Source: Methanoperedens sp049303315
GTDB lineage: Archaea; Halobacteriota; Methanosarcinia; Methanosarcinales; Methanoperedenaceae
Direction: 5' to 3'
Length of the DNA: 64,000 nucleotides
NCBI GenBank assembly: GCA_049303315.1
Contig: JBAQMZ010000029.1
Coordinates: forward strand, 124,001 to 188,000
How positions within the stretch are numbered: position 1 is the stretch's first letter; each line of letters opens with the position of its first letter. Shown here piece by piece: positions 26,295 through 35,178 of the stretch. Both the position numbers and the translations under genes were made by a program. The notes beneath the pieces are model-generated. The model did not search any database, was not told the origin of the DNA, and worked only from the letters and a program-made list of their open reading frames with translations.

Positions 26295-27968
26295 TTAGTC
26301 CTCGTCAACAAACTTTGCGCTGGTATCTTCCCTGAGCATACCTTTGATAACAACCGCGTATGCGGGTCTTGCCAGGAACACCCCGATGAAAACACCGGCT
26401 ATGGTAATTTCTGCAAAGCCCCGGAGGGCGCTTGAATCCATGAAAAATATGAGAGGCAGCATGGCTACAAGTACCGTGGCTGCCGCTGCAAAAATTATGG
26501 CAAACGCTTTCGAGATTCGGGATTTGTACACCTTGTCCGGCGGCATGGCGCCGCCTGCGAGCACTTCATCTGTTATGATTATGAGATGGTCTACGCCTGT
26601 GCCTATTACCGCAATAATACCGGCGATAGTGGCCAGGTCAAGCTGGAGCCCGAAAAGAACTGAAAATCCCAGGATTATGATGACTTCGCTGAATGATGTT
26701 GAGAGCATCGGGATTATGATATTGGGCTGTTTGTATCTGAGGGCCACTACAAAAGCCACCAATACCAGGGCGACCAATCCGGCGATTAAGACCTGCTCTT
26801 TAAATTTGGCGCCAAGAGGTGCTGAGACTTCGCCGGAACCTGCTTCTTTCACCTGGACAGGCAATGCGCCTGCTCTCAAATGAAGCTGGAGTTCTTTGGC
26901 TTTCTCCTGTCCCGCGTCACCTGTGCCCGTGGTGGCTACCATGTTTTTCACAGGAACGCTCTGTATGTTCCTTGCAAGATCGACAGCAAGCGGTGCATCA
27001 AATACAAGATTACCATCAAGATACATACTGAGGTAATGCGCGGCGGGATTGGTCACAGCCCCATATTGTATCGCTGCGTCACGAAGCGCTTTAGCCCCAT
27101 CATCGGTGAGTTCAAAGGATACGCCCCAGTAACCCCCCTTCTCTGTCTGCGGGACTCCTACTCCTGTTATCTGGTCTCCGAAAAGCACATGTTCTGTCTC
27201 ATTACCTTTAGTCTGTATCCGTATCTCGAATTTTCCAGGTGTAAGCGCAAGCTTTCTCGCTTCTTCTATGGACACCCCGGGCAGGTCGATAAGTAAATAA
27301 TTATCGCCTATTGGCGTTATCGTTATCTGCTTAAGGGCAATGGGATTGAGTTTGTTTTCAAGCCTCTGTTTTGTCTCATCGCGGGTTTCCGGGGTCACAC
27401 CCTCCCGGAACGGCGGGACGACTTTTCCGCCAACGGGCTGTAAAATGGCATTCAATGATTCTTCGGTTACGGCTTTTCTTATCTCGAATGTAATGAATCT
27501 GCCCGGGATCTGCTTGACATCGGCGCTCAGTTTGTCTTTCAGGTATGTTTGGATTAAAAAATCCTTGTTTGTTTGCAGTGTTACCCGGGTTCCCCCTGAC
27601 GGGGCGACCGATAGTGTAGATGGGCCAAATCCAAATGAATCCATAGTTTTCTGGGTAACCTCTTTTGAAGTTGTAAAGGTGACAGAAGCTGCCGTGACTT
27701 CGTCTATTGTAATAGAAGGATCGTTGAGTAATCTTCCGAATTCGACCTGGGCAATTTTTCCGGGGTCGGCATCCACCTGCGCGATAGCTCCCTGGAGCTG
27801 CACCTGCAGCCATGAACCGCCGTCAAGGTCAAGACCGTACTTTAAGTTGTTCTGGATATAGAATTGACCATTAGAGTATGATACGGTGATAGCTGTGATT
27901 GAGCCCAAAATAACTGCAATGAGCAGCAGGACGCGCCAGTTCTTATAAAAAGGTTCTTCTTCGTTCAT
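26295..27968 (-). CDS. secD: Protein-export membrane protein SecD
   Basis: RND-family subunit that helps pull secreted proteins through SecYEG. The 557 residues have TM1 at about 11-30, a large periplasm-facing domain starting GLDLDGGSWLQVQLQG (the DLxGG-type motif), and five C-terminal helices including the FSVLFGLQLDLATIAGIIAVIG region and GTGVDHLIIITDE. Its start overlaps the secF stop by 4 bases (ATGA). Confidence 0.93.
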   Translation of the reverse strand: MNEEEPFYKNWRVLLLIAVILGSITAITVSYSNGQFYIQNNLKYGLDLDGGSWLQVQLQGAIAQVDADPGKIAQVEFGRLLNDPSITIDEVTAASVTFTTSKEVTQKTMDSFGFGPSTLSVAPSGGTRVTLQTNKDFLIQTYLKDKLSADVKQIPGRFITFEIRKAVTEESLNAILQPVGGKVVPPFREGVTPETRDETKQRLENKLNPIALKQITITPIGDNYLLIDLPGVSIEEARKLALTPGKFEIRIQTKGNETEHVLFGDQITGVGVPQTEKGGYWGVSFELTDDGAKALRDAAIQYGAVTNPAAHYLSMYLDGNLVFDAPLAVDLARNIQSVPVKNMVATTGTGDAGQEKAKELQLHLRAGALPVQVKEAGSGEVSAPLGAKFKEQVLIAGLVALVLVAFVVALRYKQPNIIIPMLSTSFSEVIIILGFSVLFGLQLDLATIAGIIAVIGTGVDHLIIITDEVLAGGAMPPDKVYKSRISKAFAIIFAAAATVLVAMLPLIFFMDSSALRGFAEITIAGVFIGVFLARPAYAVVIKGMLREDTSAKFVDED

Positions 27969-28903
27969 GCTCTTTGCCCCTTCCTTTTTGGTTTTTCAAT
28001 TATTTTTTCTATCTTTTGGGTCCCTTTTTCTATATACCATTTAAGGATACCAACGTTGGTCATCCAGGTGTTTATAATATCTGCGATAAGGCCGAAAATA
28101 AGAACCACCGATATGTCGCGGATAATATCGATTCGAGTAAATGTCGAAACAAGGTAAGAACCCGATGATACCACGAATAGCGCTATGAGGGCAGCCAGTG
28201 TAGTGGTCGTCATTGTCAAACCGGTTTTCATGGCATCTTTTATCTTATCGCCTAATTCTCCTTTTCGTTTAAGCAACCGGGTTGTCAACAGGATATCCGT
28301 ATCCACAGAGTAACCGATAAGCATCAATAGGGCAGCCACTGTGCCCAGTGACAGGACAATCCCGAATACATCCATCATCGCAGCGGCGAATGCTATGTCC
28401 GCAAAGGCTGAAATTAATACGGCTATGGATGGGACAAAAGTCCTGAATACGATGAAAACGACGAGCCCCATTAATAAAAACGAGATAATTATGGCTCGAA
28501 CCGCCTGTCCTTGCAGTGTTTTACTGAATGCTTCCCCCATATTATTTATCTCTACGTTTGTGAATTCCGATTTTACTTTCGTTATCAGTTCGTCTTTCAA
28601 TGATTCCGGCATCGGACCGAATTGCATTATTTTTCGCACACCTCCACCGTACTCTCTCACCTGAACATCTGGGAACATTTTGTATTCCTCTTCAAGCTGG
28701 TCTATGGGTTTTGCACTATCAAAGAAAACGGCTGTGCCTCCTTTGAATTCCAGCCCAAGTTCCAAAGGCGCTCCTGTTTTATAGGTTGTGTACGCCAGTA
28801 TGGAAAGCGATAGCAAAAGCAGTATTACAGGAAGAATGAGCATCTGTTTAAAATCAAAGTTTTTAACATAGGCTTCTATTGCCTTATCATCGATCAATTT
28901 CAT
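27965..28903 (-). CDS. secF: Protein-export membrane protein SecF
   Basis: Partner of SecD, 312 residues. N-terminal helix, then GLEFKGGTAVFF, and a C-terminal five-helix half with LMLIGYSVDTDILLTTRL and a Lys/Arg-rich tail. It is first in the secF-secD operon, the usual archaeal order. A TATA-like TTATAATC (minus strand, about 28935) lies 30-40 bases before the ATG, so this is the likely promoter. Confidence 0.93.
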   Translation of the reverse strand: MKLIDDKAIEAYVKNFDFKQMLILPVILLLLSLSILAYTTYKTGAPLELGLEFKGGTAVFFDSAKPIDQLEEEYKMFPDVQVREYGGGVRKIMQFGPMPESLKDELITKVKSEFTNVEINNMGEAFSKTLQGQAVRAIIISFLLMGLVVFIVFRTFVPSIAVLISAFADIAFAAAMMDVFGIVLSLGTVAALLMLIGYSVDTDILLTTRLLKRKGELGDKIKDAMKTGLTMTTTTLAALIALFVVSSGSYLVSTFTRIDIIRDISVVLIFGLIADIINTWMTNVGILKWYIEKGTQKIEKIIEKPKRKGQRA

Positions 28904-29067
28904 CGGGATTCTCCTTTCGACAGGTTTCGCTTAGATTATAACACAACATATTTACCTTTTGCTATTTGCGTAGATTGAAAGATTGGTGTAGTGTATCTAA
29001 AAAGCAACATAGAACAGAAATCCTGCATTATAAACCCAATAATTATGTGAAGGTAAGTGCATGATTT

Positions 29068-29592
29068 TTAATCAATAAAATGATTTTCCTTGAGTTTTTC
29101 AAATACCTCTGTTCCTTTTTCTGTTGGAATAAACTTCTTCCACGTATGCTTTCCAGGAGTAAGACACCTGATCAGTCCATGCTCTTCAAGTTCCCGCATT
29201 GCATAACTGATATTCTGCAATGATCTCTTAGTAGAATCTGCTATATCCGATGCCTTTATCAGCCTTTTTTCGTGCATCATTTTTAATACGACTAATCTTC
29301 TGTCCACTCCCAGAACCCACGCCGTCAGCTCATCTATATTGATCATTCCCAGAATAAATAATTTAAACAGTTCTTTTTTGTAATCCGGTGAGCAGTTCAA
29401 TTGATCCTGAATTTTTTCATCCTGGGATTGCTGTTGTTGCAATGAAATACTTTCAAGGTCGGCACAGGGTTTATTAGTTCGAAATTCGCTTTTTGAGGAG
29501 AGAGGCATTATGGCTACAATGGAAAATAAAACTAATAATAATATGACTACCAGGATTCGTAGGCTTTTATTAGGTCGTTCATTATCATTCAT
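29068..29592 (-). CDS. Membrane-anchored winged-helix protein
   Basis: A 174-residue protein with an N-terminal transmembrane segment (about residues 12-30). A Gln-rich linker follows, and then a C-terminal MarR/ArsR-like winged helix (LIKASDIADSTKRSLQNISYAMRELEEHGL then wing residues FIPTEKG). The orientation N-in or N-out decides whether the DNA-binding part is cytoplasmic. Such archaeal proteins are thought to be one-component membrane regulators. The neighbouring mtrD region reads away from it. Target unknown. Confidence 0.7.
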   Translation of the reverse strand: MNDNERPNKSLRILVVILLLVLFSIVAIMPLSSKSEFRTNKPCADLESISLQQQQSQDEKIQDQLNCSPDYKKELFKLFILGMINIDELTAWVLGVDRRLVVLKMMHEKRLIKASDIADSTKRSLQNISYAMRELEEHGLIRCLTPGKHTWKKFIPTEKGTEVFEKLKENHFID

Positions 29593-29773
29593 ACTATTTA
29601 CATGAATTCTTTTTCCTTCGTATTATGTTTTCCCCAATACAATCTAAATTCTTTTTATCTTCCATTTTTCCGTTTGATTTAAAAGAGTATCATTCCACTG
29701 ATTCCACTGATTAATCATAATTATTGTAGTAAATCGAAAGGGATCTACATATTAATAACCACAATCAAAAAAT

Positions 29774-29850
29774 GAAATTGTAAATAATTAATAATAAGTT
29801 ATCACAAATTAGAAAGACTTATAATATTTAAAAATTATTGTTTATCAAAC
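29774..29850 (+). promoter_or_regulatory. Promoter/leader repeat, copy 1
   Basis: A 77-base AT-rich element with 62 positions identical, without gaps, to 30291-30367 by my hand count. It contains AAGTTATCACAAA and a TATA-like ACTTATAATAT at about 29817-29827, and is followed by a strong ribosome site (TAGGAGG at 29885-29891). It lies in the 946-base region between the winged-helix gene and mtrD. Confidence 0.6.
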
Positions 29851-29897
29851 GTCTTCATCTTCACGTGGTGATTAAGCTTTAAAATAGGAGGAAAAAA

Positions 29898-29936
29898 TTG
29901 GATTTTTATCCATCCCAAAGCAAATCGTATGAATAG
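29898..29936 (+). CDS. Possible 12-codon leader peptide
   Basis: TAGGAGG is followed 6 bases later by a TTG that opens a 12-codon frame (TTG GAT TTT TAT ... GAA TAG). A strong ribosome site with no long frame behind it suggests either a leader peptide or the start of a gene since lost. Speculative. Confidence 0.25.
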   Translation: MDFYPSQSKSYE

Positions 29937-30026
29937 CTAAATCTTGGCTTCAGAAAAGACCGGAAAACAAGAGTATAATACAGCAAAATAAATTAAGATA
30001 ATTTAAAATCTTAATTAGGAGAATTT

Positions 30027-30137
30027 ATGGACGAATCAATAAGAACGCTTCTTGCACCAGTTATGTTTTTGGTATTGGCAGGAATCTTCTATCTTGTGAT
30101 AGAATTGAGAATTAAAATGCTTAAGTGTAGGGGTTGA
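30027..30137 (+). CDS. Small single-helix membrane protein
   Basis: A 36-residue frame with TTAGGAGAATTT just before the ATG. The product is one hydrophobic helix (LLAPVMFLVLAGIFYLVIEL) with a short acidic start and basic end (KMLKCRG). It lies downstream of promoter copy 1 and may be that promoter's real product. No homologue is recognised; a link to the MtrD membrane complex is conceivable but unproven. Confidence 0.45.
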   Translation: MDESIRTLLAPVMFLVLAGIFYLVIELRIKMLKCRG

Positions 30138-30290
30138 TTTTGCTCGCGATGGGGTTTTCAATTACCCCTGTTCCTTTTTTCGTGTATCGTTTTTAATTTT
30201 TATCGGAATCTTCCGTAGCTATGCTGCAGTTGAGTATGCCGTCGCAACGTTTGACCCTATCAACCATTTTTCCCAATAATTTAAAAGAAT

Positions 30291-30367
30291 AAAATTATAT
30301 ATAATTAATCACAAGTTATCACAAAATAGAAAAATTTATAACATTTGATACTTATAGTCCATCAAAC
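30291..30367 (+). promoter_or_regulatory. Promoter/leader repeat, copy 2 (drives mtrD)
   Basis: Second copy of the 77-base element, exactly 517 bases after copy 1. It keeps AAGTTATCACAAA and has the TATA-like AATTTATAACA at about 30333-30343. AAAAAAAGGAGG at 30412-30423 and the short frame at 30430 follow, then mtrD. The likely transcription start is near 30365-30370, giving an untranslated leader of about 60 bases before the first short frame. Confidence 0.6.
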
Positions 30368-30429
30368 AGACCCACCAGTTACATGGTTTCTTATGGTAAA
30401 TTCGGTTTGAAAAAAAGGAGGATACATAC

Positions 30430-30537
30430 ATGCGTTCTAACAAAACTCTGAGAATGGATATTTCATCAATCAGCATCTGGACTGAAACCAGAAACGACGG
30501 AGACACATTAAAGATACGGAAAAAAGGAGTGATTTGA
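30430..30537 (+). CDS. Short upstream frame ahead of mtrD
   Basis: A 35-codon frame with an excellent ribosome site (AAAGGAGG, 6-7 bases before the ATG) whose TGA ends 1 base before the mtrD ATG. The product is polar (RSNKTLRMDIS, RNDGDTLKIRKKG) and is not recognised. The mtrD ribosome site (GGAGTGAT) lies within its last codons. It could be a regulatory upstream frame giving translational coupling, or the remnant of another gene. Confidence 0.45.
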   Translation: MRSNKTLRMDISSISIWTETRNDGDTLKIRKKGVI

Positions 30538-30538
30538 A

Positions 30539-31270
30539 ATGGTGGATATTTCATTACTTGATCCGTCAACAATAACAAATATTCTATTAATAGCTATCAG
30601 CGGCACTCTTATTTGCCTTGGTGTTCATTTTGTGCCTGTGGGTGGCGCTCCGGCGGCAATGGCACAGGCTACTGGCATAGGAACTGGCACGGTGGAACTT
30701 GCGGCTGGTTCCGGGCTTGTGGGTTTGATAACAGCGGCTTATATGTATTCAAATGCTCCCGATGCAACAATGGCATTGGTACTGGCTGCGGGAGCAATGG
30801 GTTCCATGATAATGATAGCAAGTACAATGCTTGCAGGTAATTTAGTTTATGCTTATGGCGTCGGAGTCCCTTTTGCATCAGCCCAGATTAAAAAAGACCC
30901 CATAACAGGCGAGCGCCAGGACACATATATGTCAAAAGGAACGCAGGGACAGGGACTTCCAACTGTATGTTACGTAAGTGGCATAATCGGGGCGGCACTT
31001 GGTGGAATTGGAGGCTCTCTCATATATTATGTCCTGATAGGCATATACGGTCAGTTAATCAGCGCAACAAGCGCTGTTGCGGTTGCGGGTGTATTTACAA
31101 TGGGTGTTTTCTATGTTAATGCTGTTGTTCCATCATACGGTGTGGGCGGGACAATAGAAGGATTTCATGACCCCAAGTTCAGGCGAGTTCTTCCGAAGGA
31201 TGCCATCACAAGCTTTGCTGTGAGCCTGGTTCTGGGTGTCGTGGCAATATTGATTGCGACTGGAATGTGA
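30539..31270 (+). CDS. mtrD: Tetrahydromethanopterin S-methyltransferase subunit D
   Basis: Membrane subunit of the sodium-pumping methyltransferase Mtr (methyl-H4MPT:coenzyme M). The 243 residues have about six helices. The family hallmarks are all present: GVHFVPVGGAPAAMAQATG, TGTVELAAGSGLVGLITAA, GVPFASAQIKKDPITGERQ, GLPTVCYVSGIIGAALGGIGG and the C-terminal PSYGVGGTIEGFHDPKFRR. No frameshift or missing block is seen. Mtr genes normally form mtrEDCBAFGH; here none of the other seven is adjacent, and the next gene is a DUF1646 transporter. It may be a paralogue of an operon copy elsewhere. Confidence 0.93.
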   Translation: MVDISLLDPSTITNILLIAISGTLICLGVHFVPVGGAPAAMAQATGIGTGTVELAAGSGLVGLITAAYMYSNAPDATMALVLAAGAMGSMIMIASTMLAGNLVYAYGVGVPFASAQIKKDPITGERQDTYMSKGTQGQGLPTVCYVSGIIGAALGGIGGSLIYYVLIGIYGQLISATSAVAVAGVFTMGVFYVNAVVPSYGVGGTIEGFHDPKFRRVLPKDAITSFAVSLVLGVVAILIATGM

Positions 31271-31304
31271 TATAGCGACATAATATCGAAGATAAGCAGA
31301 TACA

Positions 31305-32444
31305 ATGACATTAGAGTTTAGTTCAACAGTGGCTGGCGGGCTGTTAGTTATATTCCTGATTGTTCTATTAGGCCCGTTTCTTATCAAAAAAATAGAACAT
31401 AACCTCGAGGTATTCCTTTTCTCAATGGGTATAATAGCAGTAACAGTAAACTCACTCTTCCTGAAGGTATCAACAAGCACCGGATTAGGTGCCGAGGAGA
31501 CTTTGCCTAACTGGAACTTCCATCTGGTTGAAAAAGCACTTGTCGATCCTATCGAAATCTCGCTTGCTGTGTTATTCGCAGGACTTATTTTCCATTATGG
31601 ACGCGGGCACATCCGGACCATAATGCAAAAAATACTGACCAGAATACCGCTTAAGATAGTGGTCTTTGCAGTTATCGTTGTGCTCGGTTTGCTCTCAAGC
31701 GTGATTACCGCCATCATTGCCGCACTCCTTCTTGTCGAGATAGTTAGCGCACTGCAGCTCAATCGTAAGACGATGGTGAACCTGACGATTATCGCATGTT
31801 TCGCTATCGGACTGGGAGCCGCACTTACACCTATCGGTGAGCCTCTTTCTACAATCGTTATAAAGACAAAGCTCAAGGAGAGCTTTTTCTATCTGGTTGA
31901 TTTGCTTGGGATATACATAATTCCAGGAGTACTGGCATTCGGTATAGTAGGTGTTTTCTTTGCATCTAAAAAAGAAAAGGAAGTGCATAAGGATGACGTC
32001 ATAGTGACAGATGAGGTTCATGAGAGAATAAACGATGTGCTGATCAGGGCAGCAAAGGTGTATGTATTTGTGATGGCTCTTGTGCTTCTTGGAACTGGCT
32101 TTACGCCCATAATTGAATGGTATGTCACCAAAATGGCAGGCGAAACCCTCTACTGGGTGAATATGGTGTCTGCAATCCTTGATAATGCTACTCTCGCTGC
32201 TGCCGAGGTCGATCCTTCCATGATAGTACCGGGTCTGCCTGATCCTGCTATCAAGATAAAGAGCGTTCTTATGGGATTGCTTGTATCAGGCGGTATGCTT
32301 ATACCTGGAAATATTCCAAATATTATCTCAGCCAACAAGCTTGGGATCACAAGCAAGGAATGGGCAAGACTTGGAGTGCCTTTGGGTCTGGTAGCGATGC
32401 TGGTATATTTCATAATTCTCTATGCACCGAGCTATATGTCGTAA
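31305..32444 (+). CDS. DUF1646 putative cation transporter
   Basis: A 379-residue polytopic membrane protein, about 10-11 helices, of the DUF1646 family within the ion-transporter superfamily. Notable conserved-looking segments are ALTPIGEPLSTIVI (helix break with Pro/Gly), VNMVSAILDNATLAAAEVDPSM and SGGMLIPGNIPNIISANKLG, which form the two re-entrant-like repeats of this superfamily. It starts 34 bases after mtrD, so the two are probably one operon. Sodium or proton exchange is plausible beside a sodium-pump subunit, but the ion is not known. Confidence 0.75.
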   Translation: MTLEFSSTVAGGLLVIFLIVLLGPFLIKKIEHNLEVFLFSMGIIAVTVNSLFLKVSTSTGLGAEETLPNWNFHLVEKALVDPIEISLAVLFAGLIFHYGRGHIRTIMQKILTRIPLKIVVFAVIVVLGLLSSVITAIIAALLLVEIVSALQLNRKTMVNLTIIACFAIGLGAALTPIGEPLSTIVIKTKLKESFFYLVDLLGIYIIPGVLAFGIVGVFFASKKEKEVHKDDVIVTDEVHERINDVLIRAAKVYVFVMALVLLGTGFTPIIEWYVTKMAGETLYWVNMVSAILDNATLAAAEVDPSMIVPGLPDPAIKIKSVLMGLLVSGGMLIPGNIPNIISANKLGITSKEWARLGVPLGLVAMLVYFIILYAPSYMS

Positions 32445-32479
32445 TTAGGTAAACAATAATGAGAAATGTTTCCCAAACA

Positions 32480-33514
32480 TCAAACCAGCACGTCTTCAAG
32501 TCCCGACTCCTTCACAATATCAAGCGCCCTCTGGCATTCCTCTCTTGTAAGGTTTCGGTTTATTTCAGGGTACTCGTACGCCCTGTAGTTAGGCGAATAC
32601 TGGAACATGAGGTTAAACCTGACCTTCGGTATATGCTCTTTCGTCCATTTTACTATCGGTACTGTGCAGCAATCGATGTGGTTGGGAAGAACAAGGTGCC
32701 TCATGAGAATTTCACCGCTTTCGTAAGCCGACATGAAATTCCTTGTTACCGTTGACCAGTAACGGGGTGCATTTGAATATTTCATTGCGCATTCATCATT
32801 CCCGTACCTGAAATCCCCGAGATACACATCAACCACGCCCTCAAGCAAATTTGCGATTTCCCCTGAATAATACATGTTGGTGTTCCAGACGACCGGCACA
32901 TTGACCCGGAGCGCATTCAGGATTTTAAGGATAGTATGGGTATGAGGTGTCGGGGTAACAAAATTAACGTTCCTTGACCCGTATGCGCGCCGGAGGGTGA
33001 TGATTCTTGCAAGTTCCTGAGGTAAAATGGGCATTCCGCTTTCCGGCGCCTGTGAAATCTGCCAGTTCTGGCAATAGACGCAGGTAAAATTACAGCCCGT
33101 GAAGAATATCGTATGCGACGGCACAAGTTCAGGCTCCTCGCCGTGATGCAGGAACTCGGCTGAATAGCGCGAGACGGCATCCAGCCTGCAATAACCGATT
33201 TCTTTCTTTTTACGGTTTATCCCGCATCTTCGTTCGCAGAAATGACAGCTTTGAATAATTTTATCAGCGATAGCAATTTTCAGGTCAAGGAGCGACGGGC
33301 TTGCACGGGGGGCGAGTTCATCGATAGATGCAATACTATCGAATATCTCACGAAAAGAGCGCATCGCATTATCGTGTATTTTCCAGAGTTCAGGAAGCGT
33401 GGAATCCTTATTAAAATCAACGCCCACCGATTGGGAAACCAGGAATTGCGATGGAAGCTTATCCTTCATCACATCAAAATATCTTGGAAGAAAAAGCGGG
33501 CTGCCGGAGGTCAT
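32480..33514 (-). CDS. Radical SAM protein, PflX-like (COG1313)
   Basis: A 344-residue radical-SAM enzyme. The cluster motif is CNFTCVYCQNW (Cx3Cx2C). An upstream Cys set (CHFCERRCG, then YCRL) resembles the second cluster region of pyruvate formate-lyase activating-enzyme homologues of the PflX group. No glycyl-radical enzyme is nearby, so a true activase role is doubtful. It begins 8 bases after the upstream radical-SAM gene, which suggests a shared process, possibly lipid modification. Confidence 0.8.
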   Translation of the reverse strand: MTSGSPLFLPRYFDVMKDKLPSQFLVSQSVGVDFNKDSTLPELWKIHDNAMRSFREIFDSIASIDELAPRASPSLLDLKIAIADKIIQSCHFCERRCGINRKKKEIGYCRLDAVSRYSAEFLHHGEEPELVPSHTIFFTGCNFTCVYCQNWQISQAPESGMPILPQELARIITLRRAYGSRNVNFVTPTPHTHTILKILNALRVNVPVVWNTNMYYSGEIANLLEGVVDVYLGDFRYGNDECAMKYSNAPRYWSTVTRNFMSAYESGEILMRHLVLPNHIDCCTVPIVKWTKEHIPKVRFNLMFQYSPNYRAYEYPEINRNLTREECQRALDIVKESGLEDVLV

Positions 33515-33522
33515 TATCTGTC

Positions 33523-35010
33523 TTAATGCGCTCTTGCCCTTATTAAAGGTGTTGAAAATTTCTTCTCAACCTCGGCCCTGTGTATCGTGTTGTATGTGCA
33601 GAAAGGAATAATTCTCCCGTCGGGTGTGGCATAATGGACGCCGCACCGTTTTATCCTCTCAAGGTCCATGTTATATAAATCCATGAAATGCATTGAGCCT
33701 ATAAAGAGCGTATGGCGGTGGAACTCTTTTGTTGCATCCCCTGTCCCTTCCTTAAGAACATCGATGAAGAGTTTTTTAACATCTACTGATTTTGGCGCTT
33801 TCGCCATATCGATAAATTTCGGCAGTACGGAAATAAGGCTCCCGATTCTTTTAATGTTCCCGAGAGACTTGCCAAGCCATCTGGAATTTGGCGATGCCAG
33901 CTCCTCTATATGTTCAAGTAGTCCTTCCACATCGATAAATCGGGTTATAGGAATCATTTTGCCATCTTCAATATACACATATGTGCCCGTGCCGCAGTGC
34001 GGATGAACTGTGAATTCAATATTGGGGATTCCTTCCTCGGCTGAAACAAAATGAGAAATGGGCACAACGAAAGGAACAGGATAGAAATCATCTCCGGTAA
34101 TAGCCCCGTTCGTCTGCGCTTCTATCAAATCAAATAAATCAGGGATGGTGATCCTTTTTTCCATCCTTTCTTTTTTATTTATCCTTCCCGCAAAAGATAT
34201 GGGCTGGAAATTGATGCCCTTCACCGTATCCATATTATTGACCGCAAACCTGATGATATCCCCTACCTGCATATCGTTCACGCCTTTTGCGAGCGTAGGC
34301 ACAAGAGAAATGCTTGTCAATCCTCCCATTCTGCAATTTTCAATTGCCTTGAGTTTAAGAGGCAGGGCATTGTAACCCCGGTTTATGATATAAGGCTCTT
34401 CGGTCACGCCGTCGAATTGTAAATAAACGGTATGGAGACCCGCTGCGTTTAGATCTTTGCATAATGAGAGACTTTTTGCAAGCTTAATACCGTTGGTCGC
34501 CATCTGGACCTGGGTAAACCCGAATTCCTGGGCCATCCTGACAATCCGGACAATATCCTCGCGCATCGTGGGTTCGCCGCCCGCAAACTGGACTGCGGGA
34601 CATGGCACCGGTTTTTGATCCCGGAGCATCTGCATCATTGCCCTTATCTGCGAAAGCGAGGGTTCGTAAAGATAGCCTGATGCCTGCGCGTTCGCAAAGC
34701 ATACGGGGCATGCCTGGTTGCACCTGTTGGTGACATCAATATTGGCAAGGATGGTGCTCGTCTTATGAGAAGAGCATATCCCGCATGAATGGGGACAATT
34801 TCCATCTACACCGACAGGATTTGATATTCCGTCCCCGTCATGCCAGAACTTTTCAAAACGTTTAAACTGCTTGGGACTTGACCAGTAAACATCTTCAAAA
34901 TATCCATGTTTACTGCACGTTTTTTTAAGAAGGATTTTACCATTCTCTTCAACAATCGCGGCATCGATAACAGCAGAACATACAGGGCACAACGATTTTG
35001 TTGATTTCAT
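33523..35010 (-). CDS. Radical SAM protein of the tetraether synthase (Tes/MJ0619, COG1964) family
   Basis: A 495-residue enzyme whose order of cysteine motifs fits the Tes family. It has an N-terminal zinc-type CPVC...C, an extra cluster motif CPHSCGICSSH, the radical-SAM CNQACPVCFA near residue 100, FAGGEPTMRED, and late cysteines in HPHCGTGTYV and RIIPFCTYN. Tes joins archaeol chains to form tetraether (GDGT) lipids; the same family was earlier linked to pterin methylation (MJ0619) and has several paralogues. Either function is possible here. The gene heads a two-gene operon with the PflX-like protein. Confidence 0.7.
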   Translation of the reverse strand: MKSTKSLCPVCSAVIDAAIVEENGKILLKKTCSKHGYFEDVYWSSPKQFKRFEKFWHDGDGISNPVGVDGNCPHSCGICSSHKTSTILANIDVTNRCNQACPVCFANAQASGYLYEPSLSQIRAMMQMLRDQKPVPCPAVQFAGGEPTMREDIVRIVRMAQEFGFTQVQMATNGIKLAKSLSLCKDLNAAGLHTVYLQFDGVTEEPYIINRGYNALPLKLKAIENCRMGGLTSISLVPTLAKGVNDMQVGDIIRFAVNNMDTVKGINFQPISFAGRINKKERMEKRITIPDLFDLIEAQTNGAITGDDFYPVPFVVPISHFVSAEEGIPNIEFTVHPHCGTGTYVYIEDGKMIPITRFIDVEGLLEHIEELASPNSRWLGKSLGNIKRIGSLISVLPKFIDMAKAPKSVDVKKLFIDVLKEGTGDATKEFHRHTLFIGSMHFMDLYNMDLERIKRCGVHYATPDGRIIPFCTYNTIHRAEVEKKFSTPLIRARAH

Positions 35011-35178
35011 TGATAATCACCCTTGATTTTCCTTATTGGACATATTATTTATTGTATTTGAGGTTTTCCTTGATATCAATAAATCCAAAAAACCCCGTGA
35101 TATACAAAGCTTTTTTAGTACTTAAAGTATATCTGTAGTATAAAGATTCAACTATGAATCAAGGTCTGGTGATTAAAT

